Source of the DNA: Streptomyces anandii JCM 4720
GTDB lineage: Bacteria; Actinomycetota; Actinomycetes; Streptomycetales; Streptomycetaceae
Length of the DNA stretch: 32,908 nt
Reading direction: 5' to 3'
Assembly: GCF_014650655.1 (NCBI RefSeq)
Contig: NZ_BMVJ01000003.1
Span: forward strand, 413,266 to 446,173
The notes beneath the pieces are model-generated. The model had not been told where the DNA came from, made no database searches, and was given only the letters and a program-made list of their open reading frames with translations. The position numbers and the translations under genes are program-made. Shown here piece by piece: positions 7,762 through 15,285 of the stretch. The number at the start of each line of letters is the position of its first letter. Within the stretch, counting starts at the first letter, position 1.

Positions 7762-10691
7762 AGGAGTCCCAGGTCACGGGCGCGGCGGACCGCCTCGTTC
7801 CGGCGGTTGACGCCGAGTTTGCGGTAGACGCTCTTGAGGTGGGTCTTGACCGTGTTCACCGACACGAAGAGGTCGGCGGCGATCTCCTCGGTGGACATCA
7901 TCTGTGCGAGCCGCTGGAGTACGTCCTGCTCGCGGCCGCTCAGCTCCTCGACGACCAGGGGGGCCGGCTGCTCCGCGACGGGCGGCCGTGTGGCGGCGGG
8001 CTGCCGGGTGCCGAGGGGCAGGCGCGTCGTGGCGAGCGGGCGTGTCGTCGCGGGCTGGTGCGTGGCGCCCGGTGCGCGCGGCGCGGCGCTCCGGCGCCCG
8101 TACGCTCCGTACGCTCCGTACGCTCCGTACGCTCCGGCGAGCGGGTCCGCGCCGAGCAGCCGGCGCAGCCAGGGGCCGGCCTCCAGGACGGGGCGCCGCA
8201 GCCGCTCGCGGCGGGCGTCGGCGAGCGCCTGGGCTGCCAGCCGGCGGGCGGTGGCGCCGTCGCCGGCCTGGTCGGCGGCCTGGGCGCGTACCAGGGCGGC
8301 CCTGACGGTCACCGCGGGGCCGCCGGCATCCGTGGCGGGCGGGTTCGCGAGCAGGTCGAGCGCCGCTTCGGCGTTCCCCGCGGCGAGCTGGGCCCTGGCG
8401 GCCCCCACCGCGCACGCGCCGCGCCGTTCGGCCGCGTCCCGCAGCACTTTCGCGGCCGTCTCGGGGGCGCCCTCGGCCAGGTGGGCGGCGGAGACGACGA
8501 GCGCCGTGTGGTCCTCCGCCCACGGCGAGGCGACGGCGGCGGGAACGGCCGACTCGGCGGTCCGCAGGGCCGCCCGGATCTGGCCGCGGGCCAGCTGGAG
8601 GCGGGCGCGGGCGATGACGAGCCCGGCCGCGGTGACCGGGTCGGGCGGCTCGGGCTGCGCGGCGGTGGCCCGGTCCAGCAGGGCCTGGGCCGCGTCCAGT
8701 TCGTCGCGGTCGACGGCGACCGCCGCGAGGACCAGGTGCCCGAGGCCCGGACCGGCCGGCTCGGACAGGCTGAACCGTTCCGCGTCGGTGAGGGCCGCCA
8801 GGGCCTTGCGTTCGGCCGGGCCGGGCCAGCCGTCGAGGTAGTCCATGAGCGCCAGCCGGCTCAGGGACTCCTCGCGGGGCAGTGCCGTAGAGGCGCCGCC
8901 GGAGCCGGCCGCGGCCGTGCGCAGGGCGGCCCGGGCGTCCTCGAAGCGGCCCGCCCACAGCCGGGCCGAGCCCAGGTGGGCCTGGAGCAGGGCGGCGAGT
9001 TCGGGGTGCCGGTCCAGGAGTTCGGGCGGGACCTCCCGTTGGAGCTCCCACACCGTCTGGGCCGCGTGCTCGGCACGGCCGGGCGCGCCGGTCAGCCCGG
9101 CGGCGAGGACCTCCAGCAGGGCGCAGCTGAGCCTGGCTGCCGCCCTGCGCGGCCGGTCGGCGTCCAACGCCTTTCGCACGTGACGTAGTTGAGCCCGTGC
9201 GCGGTCCACGTCGTGGTCGGACAGTGCCCGCGCGGCGCGGACGAGGCGGGCCTCGGGACCGGTGGCGTCGGGCGCCATGCGGGAGAACAGCTCGCCCAGG
9301 TCGGCGGAGCGCGGTTGCGTGCGGACCTCGGCGCTCGGGCCGGTGAAGAACTGCCCGATGGCGAGGTCGTCGACGAGGGCGCGGGCGGTGAACTCCCAGT
9401 CGCCCGCGGCGGCGCCGTGGGCCAGGGTCTCGGGCAGCGGTCCGCAGGTGAGCAGCCACGCGGCGGCCCTGCGGTGGAGTTCCGCCTCCAGGCCGGGGAA
9501 GCGCACCCGCAGATGGGCCGCGAGGATCTCCGCGAACAGCGGGTGCAGGCGGTACCAGGAGTGGCCGAGGTGTTCGACGAACGCGTTCGCCCGGTGCAGC
9601 CCGGCCAGGATCGGCCCGGCGTCCTGACGTCCCGCGAGGGCGTTGGCGAGGTCCGGGCAGAACCGGTCGAGGACGCTGACGCGCAGCAGCAGGTCCTGGG
9701 TCTTGGCCGGCTGGCGCTTGAGCACCTCGGCGAGCAGGAAGTCGGCGATCGTGCTCTGGCCGGCCTCGAACTCCTTGAGGTAGCTCTCCGGGTCGCTGCT
9801 CTGCTGCGCGGCCAGGGCGCAGAGTCTGAGACCGGCCGCCCAGCCCCGGGTGCGCTCCACCAGGGCGCGGGCCGCGTCCTCGGCCAGCCGCAGGCCGTGC
9901 AGTTCGAGCAGGGTCGCGGCCTCCTCGGGGGTGAAGGCCAGTTCCGCCTCGCGGATCTCGGTGAGCGTGCCCTCGGCGCGGTAGCGGTGCAGGGGCAGCA
10001 GGGGCTCGGTGCGGGTGACCAGGATCAGGTGCATGCCGGGTCCGGCGTGCTGGAGGACGAATCCGAGCTGCTCGGTGATCTCCGGTGCGCTCACACGGTC
10101 GTACTCGTCCACGACCACGATCACGGGTTCGTCCCGTGCGTTCAGCGCGGCGGCGAGCCGGGCCAGCAGGGTGTGGTCCACCGACATCGGGTCGGCCGGG
10201 TGGCCCGCCTGCTCCGCCTCCCGCACTCCGCAGGCGCGCAGGGCCTGGAGCAGATACGCCCAGAAGACGCCGGGCGCCTGGTCCGAGGCGTCCACGGTGA
10301 GCCAGGCCACCGGCCGCTCCAGCCGGTCCGCCCAGTCCGCGACGAGCACGGTCTTGCCGGCGCCGGCGCCGCCGTTGACCATCGTCAGCGGGGTGCCGAG
10401 CGCCTGGTCGAGGTGGCCTGCGAGGCGGTCCCGGCGCAGGAAGGTGGTCGGCCGCGCCGGTACCGCGAGGCGGGTCCGCAGAAAGGGGTCGCCGAGCGGG
10501 TCCACGTCCCGGGCCGCCGGCCCCGGCCCGCCGCCACCGGCTCCGGACACCGCACCTGGATCGGGCACCCGGCTCGGCCCGGGCCCTCCGCCGGGCTCGG
10601 AACCTGGGCTCGGTTCGGACCCTGGGCTCGTTTCGGACCCTGAGTCCGGTTCGGACACCGCACTTGGTTCGGACACTGCGCTCACCACCAC
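7758..10691 (-). CDS. MalT-like STAND ATPase / LuxR-family transcription regulator
   Basis: A 977-aa cytoplasmic regulator. Residues 1-60 are a low-complexity Ser-Glu-Pro/Gly-rich stretch, so the true start may lie further in; GTG 10691 is the longest option. The NTPase core has Walker A GGAGAGKT (107-114) and Walker B VIVVVDEYD (190-198), followed by winged-helix and helical-repeat (TPR/ARM-like) regions to about 850. A repeated Ala-Tyr-Gly segment lies at about 852-864. The last 61 residues are a LuxR/GerE helix-turn-helix (LSGREQDVLQRLAQMMS, then VNTVKTHLKSVYRKLGVN). MalT-type proteins bind an inducer and ATP, oligomerise and activate transcription. The inducer is unknown. Divergent from the sensor gene at 10972; coupled to the membrane gene downstream. 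Confidence 0.9.
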   Translation of the reverse strand: MVVSAVSEPSAVSEPDSGSETSPGSEPSPGSEPGGGPGPSRVPDPGAVSGAGGGGPGPAARDVDPLGDPFLRTRLAVPARPTTFLRRDRLAGHLDQALGTPLTMVNGGAGAGKTVLVADWADRLERPVAWLTVDASDQAPGVFWAYLLQALRACGVREAEQAGHPADPMSVDHTLLARLAAALNARDEPVIVVVDEYDRVSAPEITEQLGFVLQHAGPGMHLILVTRTEPLLPLHRYRAEGTLTEIREAELAFTPEEAATLLELHGLRLAEDAARALVERTRGWAAGLRLCALAAQQSSDPESYLKEFEAGQSTIADFLLAEVLKRQPAKTQDLLLRVSVLDRFCPDLANALAGRQDAGPILAGLHRANAFVEHLGHSWYRLHPLFAEILAAHLRVRFPGLEAELHRRAAAWLLTCGPLPETLAHGAAAGDWEFTARALVDDLAIGQFFTGPSAEVRTQPRSADLGELFSRMAPDATGPEARLVRAARALSDHDVDRARAQLRHVRKALDADRPRRAAARLSCALLEVLAAGLTGAPGRAEHAAQTVWELQREVPPELLDRHPELAALLQAHLGSARLWAGRFEDARAALRTAAAGSGGASTALPREESLSRLALMDYLDGWPGPAERKALAALTDAERFSLSEPAGPGLGHLVLAAVAVDRDELDAAQALLDRATAAQPEPPDPVTAAGLVIARARLQLARGQIRAALRTAESAVPAAVASPWAEDHTALVVSAAHLAEGAPETAAKVLRDAAERRGACAVGAARAQLAAGNAEAALDLLANPPATDAGGPAVTVRAALVRAQAADQAGDGATARRLAAQALADARRERLRRPVLEAGPWLRRLLGADPLAGAYGAYGAYGAYGRRSAAPRAPGATHQPATTRPLATTRLPLGTRQPAATRPPVAEQPAPLVVEELSGREQDVLQRLAQMMSTEEIAADLFVSVNTVKTHLKSVYRKLGVNRRNEAVRRARDLGLL
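8101..8136. repeat. Four tandem 9-bp TACGCTCCG units inside the LuxR gene
   Basis: Four perfect copies encode the (AYG)4 segment of the regulator on the minus strand. It sits in the variable linker just before the DNA-binding domain. The unit length is a multiple of three, so copy changes only lengthen or shorten the linker. Confidence 0.95.
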
Positions 10692-10971
10692 TGTCCGTCA
10701 CGTCATGGGCAGCGCTCCCCTCGCCAGGATCTCAGTCTTCGAGCGAGCACGCGCGTTGCGGAAGGGACCGCCGGTCCACGAGAGGGCCCGGAGGGAACCC
10801 GACGGGGGTATCCGGCCGCCCCGTCGGGACCCGTGCGCCGCGGGCCCTGCGCGTGCGGTGGGCCCGGGGGCGGCGCACGCTGGAGGAGCGCCCTCGGCTG
10901 CGCGCGCCGCACCCGGGCGCGGGCAGCCGTGCGCCGCAGCGGCGCGACGGCGGGGCTGCGAGGAGGTCGAT
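10692..10971. promoter_or_regulatory. Divergent control region with two inverted repeats
   Basis: This 280-bp gap separates the divergent LuxR regulator and PAS-SpoIIE genes and should hold both promoters. I see a 10-bp perfect inverted repeat with arms 10798-10807 (CCCGACGGGG) and 10819-10828, and a shorter one, GGACC-GCC-GGTCC, at 10765-10777. I could not find convincing -10/-35 pairs. The region is open in one plus-strand frame, but its codons look non-coding and no ribosome site precedes them. Confidence 0.45.
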
Positions 10972-13053
10972 GTGGCGCACGGCGATCCCGGCCGGCAGGT
11001 GGACGAGACGTCGGCGTCCATGCTGGAGGCGCTGTTCACCAGCTCACCGGTCGGACTGCATCTGCTGGACACCGATCTGCGGGTGGTGCGGCTGAACACC
11101 GCCACGCCCGTGATGCACGGCGTGCGCGCGGACGAGATGATCGGGCGTCCGATGCGCGATGTGTACCCCGTAGTCGCGGACCTCGAGGTGGAGGCGCTGC
11201 TGCGGGAGGTGCTGCGGACCGGACGGCCCCTGTGGGAGCGGGTCGTCCAGGTGCGCCTCAGGAGCGACCCGCCGCAGGACCGCCACTTCGAGATCACCGC
11301 CCTGCGGCTGGAGAGCCCCCGCCACGAGGTGCTGGGCCTGGCGGTGACCGCGATCGACGTCACCGAGCGCCAGCTGGCCCGCGCCCGCGCCGAGGTGCTC
11401 GACGCCGTGCGGCGGCACGTGGGGCGGGCCCTGGACCCGGCGGTGACCGGCGAGGAGTTCGTCGGCGCGGTGGTCCCCCAGTTCGCCGACATCGCGGTCG
11501 TGGAGGTGGTGGACGCGGTGATCCGGGGCGACGAACCGCCGCTCGCCCCGCTGCCGCCGGGGACCCCGCTGATGCGCACCGCCTTCCGCAGTGGTCTGGC
11601 GCACCCGCAGCAGGCGCATCCGGTGGGGGACGTGCGCCATGTGCCGGCCCCCACGCCCTTCACCCAGGCCCTCACCGACCTGCGGCCCCGCGTCGTCCCG
11701 CTCGGGCCGGGGCAGGACTGGATGCACACCGACCCCGCGCGCGCGGGTGCGATGCACTCCGCACGCGCCCACACGCTGCTCGTGGTGCCGCTGGCGCTGC
11801 GCGACTCGGCACTGGGTCTGATCAGCATGTACCGCACCGAGGACTCACCGCCGTTCGACCTGGGCGACCGGCAGCTCGCGGTGGAGCTGGCCGCCCACGC
11901 GGCCCTGTGCATCGACAACGCCCGGCGCTACATCCGCGAGCACACCGTCGCCGCCACGGTCCAGCGCCAGTTGCTGCCCCGCCGGCCCGAGACCCACGCC
12001 TCGCTGGAGACGGCGTACCTGTCGGTGACCGGTGACGATCCGGGCGCCTGGTACGACACGGTTGCGCTGTCCAGCGCCCGGACCGCGCTGGTGGTCGGCA
12101 ACGTCGCCGGGCGTGGCCTCAACGCGGCGGCCACGATGGGCCAGCTGCGCACGGTCGTACGGTCCCTGTCGGCCTTCGACCTCGCGCCGGACGAACTGCT
12201 CGCGCGGCTGCACGACACGGCCGCGCAGCTGGCCTTCGAGCGGGCGAACCTGCCCCTGGGCGATCCGCTGCGCCGGGAGGCGCTCACCGTCGACTGCGCC
12301 TACGCCGTCCACGACCCGCTGACCGGCACCTGTGTCATGGCCTCGGCCGGCCGCCTGGCCGCCGTGGTGGTCCACCCCGACCGCACCGTCACCGTCCCCG
12401 ACACCCCCGCCGGGCCGTCGCTCGGCTCGGCGGAGGACGCGCCCTTCGCGACGGTGGAGTTCGGCGTGCCGGTCGGCAGTGTGCTGGTCTTCACCAGCGA
12501 CCCGGAGCTGACCTCGTACCTCGCGGAGAACTCCCGCCCGCTGCGCAACGCGCCCGACTTCGCCGACCGCCCGCTGCAGGACCTGTGCGACTCGATCGTG
12601 TACGCCCTGCCGGACGGCCCGGGCGCGGGCGACGCAGCGGTGATCATCGCCCGCACCCGCTCCTTCTCACCGGCGGGGCTCGCCTGCTGGGCGCTGGACG
12701 CGGACCCCGCCGCGGTGGCCACCGCCCGGAGGCGGACCCGCGACCAGCTCAGGGAGTGGAGGGTGGACGAGGAGACGGTGTACAGCACGCAGGTCATCGT
12801 CAGCGAACTGGTCACCAACGCCGTCCGCTACGGCTCGGCGCCCATCGAGCTCCGCCTCATCCTCGACCGCACCCTGACCTGCGAGGTGCGGGACTCGGGG
12901 CCGGCCGCCCCGCATCTGCGGCACGCCCGGGTCGCCGACGAGGGCGGCCGCGGCCTGTTCATCGCCGCCCAGCTGGCCCAGACCTGGGGCACCCGGTACA
13001 CGCCCGAGGGCAAGACGGTCTGGACGGAGCAGGCACTGCCCGAAGCCTCCTGA
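10972..13053 (+). CDS. PAS-GAF-SpoIIE-HATPase protein with degenerate phosphatase domain
   Basis: A 693-aa soluble signalling protein. In order: PAS domain (about 15-125; SSPVGLHLLDTDLRVVRLN), GAF domain (about 140-310), SpoIIE/PP2C domain (about 330-545) and an RsbW-like HATPase_c domain (about 565-690) with N-box VSELVTNAVRYG, then VRDSGPAAP and EGGRGLFIAAQLA. Such proteins normally act in partner-switching control of sigma factors. Here the PP2C motif GGDWYD reads PGAWYD (Ala359) and GDVxG reads GNVAG (Asn377), so two metal-binding aspartates are gone, while the ATPase motifs look intact. It may act mainly as an anti-sigma-type kinase. The start GTG 10972 is fixed by GAGGAGG at 10960-10966; no helices are seen. 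Confidence 0.9.
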   Translation: MAHGDPGRQVDETSASMLEALFTSSPVGLHLLDTDLRVVRLNTATPVMHGVRADEMIGRPMRDVYPVVADLEVEALLREVLRTGRPLWERVVQVRLRSDPPQDRHFEITALRLESPRHEVLGLAVTAIDVTERQLARARAEVLDAVRRHVGRALDPAVTGEEFVGAVVPQFADIAVVEVVDAVIRGDEPPLAPLPPGTPLMRTAFRSGLAHPQQAHPVGDVRHVPAPTPFTQALTDLRPRVVPLGPGQDWMHTDPARAGAMHSARAHTLLVVPLALRDSALGLISMYRTEDSPPFDLGDRQLAVELAAHAALCIDNARRYIREHTVAATVQRQLLPRRPETHASLETAYLSVTGDDPGAWYDTVALSSARTALVVGNVAGRGLNAAATMGQLRTVVRSLSAFDLAPDELLARLHDTAAQLAFERANLPLGDPLRREALTVDCAYAVHDPLTGTCVMASAGRLAAVVVHPDRTVTVPDTPAGPSLGSAEDAPFATVEFGVPVGSVLVFTSDPELTSYLAENSRPLRNAPDFADRPLQDLCDSIVYALPDGPGAGDAAVIIARTRSFSPAGLACWALDADPAAVATARRRTRDQLREWRVDEETVYSTQVIVSELVTNAVRYGSAPIELRLILDRTLTCEVRDSGPAAPHLRHARVADEGGRGLFIAAQLAQTWGTRYTPEGKTVWTEQALPEAS

Positions 13054-13070
13054 CGCTCCGCCACCTCACG

Positions 13071-13095
13071 GGCCGCCGGCCGGCCCCGGGCGGCC
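13071..13095 (+). terminator. GC-rich hairpin after the PAS-SpoIIE gene
   Basis: Arms GGCCGCC (13071-13077) and GGCGGCC (13089-13095) surround an 11-base loop, 18 bp after the stop codon. The position suits termination, but such short GC palindromes are common in this genome type. Confidence 0.4.
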
Positions 13096-13183
13096 GCCCC
13101 CACCTGCGGCGCAACCTGCTCGCAACCTCCGCCCTGGTTGGCTGCCCCCGCTTCTTGCGGCGCGGCGGCGAAGGGCGGCGACG

Positions 13184-13543
13184 ATGTACGAGGAGATCCC
13201 GCGGGTCGGGCTCACCGCGGCGGCGGCCGCACTGCTGCGGCGGCTGGGCGCGGTCCACGGGCCGCTGATGTTCCACCAGTCCGGCGGCTGCTGCGACGGC
13301 AGCGCGCCGATGTGCTACCCCGAGGGCGAGTTCCGCACCGGCGGCTCGGACGTGCTGCTCGCGGAGCTGGACGTGGAGGGGCTGGAACGCCCGGTGCCGT
13401 TCTGGATGTCCCGCAGCCAGTACGAGGTGTGGAGTCACACCCGGCTGATCGTCGACGTGGTGCCCGGCCGGGGCAGCGGCTTCTCCCTGGAGGCACCCGA
13501 AGGAGTGCGTTTTCTCATCCGTTCCCGCGTCGTCGGGGCCTGA
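13184..13543 (+). CDS. DUF779 protein, usual partner of AldB-type dehydrogenase
   Basis: A 119-aa soluble protein. The central stretch MFHQSGGCCDGSAPMCYPEGEF, with its Cys pair and third Cys, is the hallmark of DUF779, as are the later QYEVWSHT and DVVPGRGSGFSLEAPEG segments. In many bacteria this gene is directly downstream of an AldB/ExaC aldehyde dehydrogenase; its biochemical role is not established. ATG 13184 is preceded by GGCGAAGGGCGGCGACG. Here the gene stands between a signalling gene and a secreted-protein gene, while an AldB-type dehydrogenase ends at 285, about 12.9 kb away. Confidence 0.88.
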   Translation: MYEEIPRVGLTAAAAALLRRLGAVHGPLMFHQSGGCCDGSAPMCYPEGEFRTGGSDVLLAELDVEGLERPVPFWMSRSQYEVWSHTRLIVDVVPGRGSGFSLEAPEGVRFLIRSRVVGA

Positions 13544-13618
13544 ACACCGCGCGGAACGCCGCTCTCTGGTCCACTTCCCCTGAGTCCCAGCACAGTTGAC
13601 GAGACATCAGGGGGCACG

Positions 13619-14917
13619 GTGAGCACTGCGGCACCTCGCGCCGTCCGGCTCAGAACGGCGCTTACGGTTCTCCTGGCCTGCGGCGCGCTGGCCGGCACCG
13701 CACTGACGGGGGCGGCCCCGGCGGCCGGGGCGCAGCGCGCCGAGCAGCCCACGCCGGGCGCCGAGCAGCCCACGCCGGGCGCCGAGCAGCCCACGCCGGG
13801 CGCCGAGCAGCTCGCGCCGGGCGTCGACTACCGCGACTACGACCTGGACGGCGCCCACGGGACGGCGCACGCGCATCTGGTCACCGTCGACCTGAGCAAC
13901 GCCCACGTCCGGGTGGACCTGTTGCACCCGGGCGCGGTGGCGGAGCGCGCCACGGTGTCCCGACTCGCCGACGAGCGGGGCGCGGTGGCGGGCGTCAACG
14001 GCGACTTCTTCAACATCAGCGAGGCCCAGCACCCCGGCGTCGAGGCGACCGGCTCGGCGGTGGGCCCGGAGATCGCGGGCGGCCGGACGCTCAAGGCCGC
14101 CGTGCCGCGCGGGCAGCGCTTCGGTCCCGCCCTGCCGTCCGGCGCGACCACCGAGGACGTGATCGGCGTGGGCACCGACGGCACGGCCCGCCTGGACCGG
14201 CTGAGCCTGACCGGTTCGGTCACCACGTCCGAGGGGACGCTCGAGCTGCACGGGCTCAACCAGTACGCGCTGCCGGTCGGTTCGATCGGCGCCTACACCT
14301 CCGACTGGGGCGGCGCCTCCCGGGCGCGGGCCACCTGCGGCACGGACACGAGCCGGAGCGCGCCGTGCAGCACCGACACCTACGAGGTGACGGTCAGGGA
14401 CGGCCGGGTCGTCGCAACGTCCGGCAGTCCCGGCAGTGGCGCCATTGCGGCCGGCACCACGGTGCTGCTCGGCCGCGAGGCGGGGGCGCGGGAGTTGCGC
14501 AAGCTGCTGCGCGGCGAGACCGTGCGCGTCGAGCACCGGCTGGTGGCGGCCTCCGGGGCGGCGTACACGTTCGCGGTCGGTGGTTTCCCGGTGCTGCGCC
14601 ACGGGATGCCGGTGCCGGGTCTGGACGACTCGGCGTCGGCGGTGCGCAGCGCGGTGGGCATCGGGGGCGGCGGGCACCGGCTGCTGCTCCTGGTCCTGGA
14701 CGGCGGCTCCGCGTACCGCAGCGGCCTGACGGTCGCCGAACTCGCGGCGGCGCTGCGGGACGCGGGCGCCACCGAGGGCTTCGACCTGGACGGCGGCGGC
14801 TCCAGCACCCTGGTGGCGCGGGAGCCCGGTGAGGGGGAGGTGAGCGTGCTGAACCACCCCAGCGGGGGCGCCGAACGCGCGGTGGCCAACGGGATCGGGG
14901 TCTTCTCCGGATCGTGA
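13619..14917 (+). CDS. Secreted phosphodiester glycosidase-family (NAGPA) protein
   Basis: A 432-aa protein with a Sec signal peptide: basic N-terminus (APRAVRLRTA), hydrophobic core (LTVLLACGALAGTALTG) and an Ala-rich cleavage region near residue 38. A 28-residue linker follows, made of four EQPTPGA-type heptads. The rest matches the phosphodiester N-acetylglucosaminidase (NAGPA) fold, with GVNGDFFN, YTSDWG, AVGIGGGGHRLLLLVLDGG, and the C-terminal signature FDLDGGGSSTLV followed by a late RAVANGIGVF. Family members remove sugar phosphodiesters or act on cell-wall glycans; the substrate here is unknown. The start GTG 13619 lies 5 bases after CAGGGGG. Two cysteines (ATCGTD and APCSTD) could form a disulfide, fitting export. 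Confidence 0.87.
   Translation: MSTAAPRAVRLRTALTVLLACGALAGTALTGAAPAAGAQRAEQPTPGAEQPTPGAEQPTPGAEQLAPGVDYRDYDLDGAHGTAHAHLVTVDLSNAHVRVDLLHPGAVAERATVSRLADERGAVAGVNGDFFNISEAQHPGVEATGSAVGPEIAGGRTLKAAVPRGQRFGPALPSGATTEDVIGVGTDGTARLDRLSLTGSVTTSEGTLELHGLNQYALPVGSIGAYTSDWGGASRARATCGTDTSRSAPCSTDTYEVTVRDGRVVATSGSPGSGAIAAGTTVLLGREAGARELRKLLRGETVRVEHRLVAASGAAYTFAVGGFPVLRHGMPVPGLDDSASAVRSAVGIGGGGHRLLLLVLDGGSAYRSGLTVAELAAALRDAGATEGFDLDGGGSSTLVAREPGEGEVSVLNHPSGGAERAVANGIGVFSGS
13742..13825. repeat. Four tandem 21-bp units coding an EQPTPGA linker
   Basis: Three perfect copies (13742-13762, 13763-13783, 13784-13804) and one diverged copy (13805-13825) encode EQPTPGA three times and EQLAPGV once. They form the linker between the signal peptide and the catalytic domain. 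The unit is a multiple of three, so changes in number keep the frame. Confidence 0.95.
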
Positions 14918-14925
14918 GCGCGGTA

Positions 14926-14952
14926 CGCGGGGGCCCGGGTGCGGTGCCCGCG
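14926..14952. terminator. Weak hairpin between convergent genes
   Basis: Arms CGCGGG (14926-14931) and CCCGCG (14947-14952) surround a 15-base loop in the 37-bp gap between the convergent secreted-protein gene and the 64-aa gene. The position is right for a shared terminator; the stem is only 6 bp. Confidence 0.35.
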
Positions 14953-14954
14953 GG

Positions 14955-15149
14955 TCAGGGCCGCAGGCTGCTGACGATCTGGGCCGTGGCGGCCAGGCCC
15001 TCGTGGATGGTGGGCGCCATGCTCGTGCCGGCCAGGAAGAAGCCGAGCAGAACGCAGACCAGGGCGTGCGAGAACTTCAGGGCGCCGTTGCGCACGAAGA
15101 TGGTCGCCAGGATCGCGAGCAACAGCACCACAGAGATGGAAATGGCCAT
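14955..15149 (-). CDS. 64-aa membrane protein with sequestered ribosome site
   Basis: Begins MAISISVVLLLAILATIFVRNG and continues with SHALVCVLLGFFLAGTSMAPT. It has two hydrophobic helices (about 2-18 and 28-46) and a short polar C-terminus ending QIVSSLRP. I recall similar small conserved proteins in Streptomyces but know no function. ATG 15149 is preceded by GGAGGAGG at a good distance. A 22-bp hairpin upstream covers most of that ribosome site, which suggests translational control. An in-frame extension to 15335 is open but would have to be translated through the hairpin and lacks a ribosome site. Confidence 0.75.
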   Translation of the reverse strand: MAISISVVLLLAILATIFVRNGALKFSHALVCVLLGFFLAGTSMAPTIHEGLAATAQIVSSLRP

Positions 15150-15158
15150 CGTCAACCT

Positions 15159-15211
15159 CCTCCGCCACGCCCACTTCGCGGCTTTCGGCCGCAAGTGTGG
15201 CGTAGCGGAGG
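15159..15211 (-). promoter_or_regulatory. Long hairpin sequestering the Shine-Dalgarno sequence
   Basis: Reading inward from both ends, complementary blocks pair as 7 bp (15159-15165 with 15205-15211), 5 bp (15067+100 to 15171 with 15199-15203), 5 bp (15172-15176 with 15093+100 to 15197) and 5 bp (15178-15182 with 15188-15192). One mismatch and two single-base bulges interrupt them, and the loop on the minus strand is CGAAA. The 3' arm in the minus transcript ends GCGGAGG, part of the GGAGGAGG ribosome site of the gene starting at 15149. It could also terminate the acyl-CoA dehydrogenase operon whose stop is at 15286. Confidence 0.65.
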
Positions 15212-15285
15212 GTCCGACCGGGCGGCTGACGTGTCCGCCGAACGTGTGGTTCTCGGCCCGGCGGACGGCCCTTCCCCGGGGCGGG

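Noticed and set aside
10009-10971. N-terminal extension of the PAS-SpoIIE gene
   Set aside because: The frame is open upstream, but it overlaps the LuxR gene, has low-complexity content, and a strong GAGGAGG site fixes the start at 10972.
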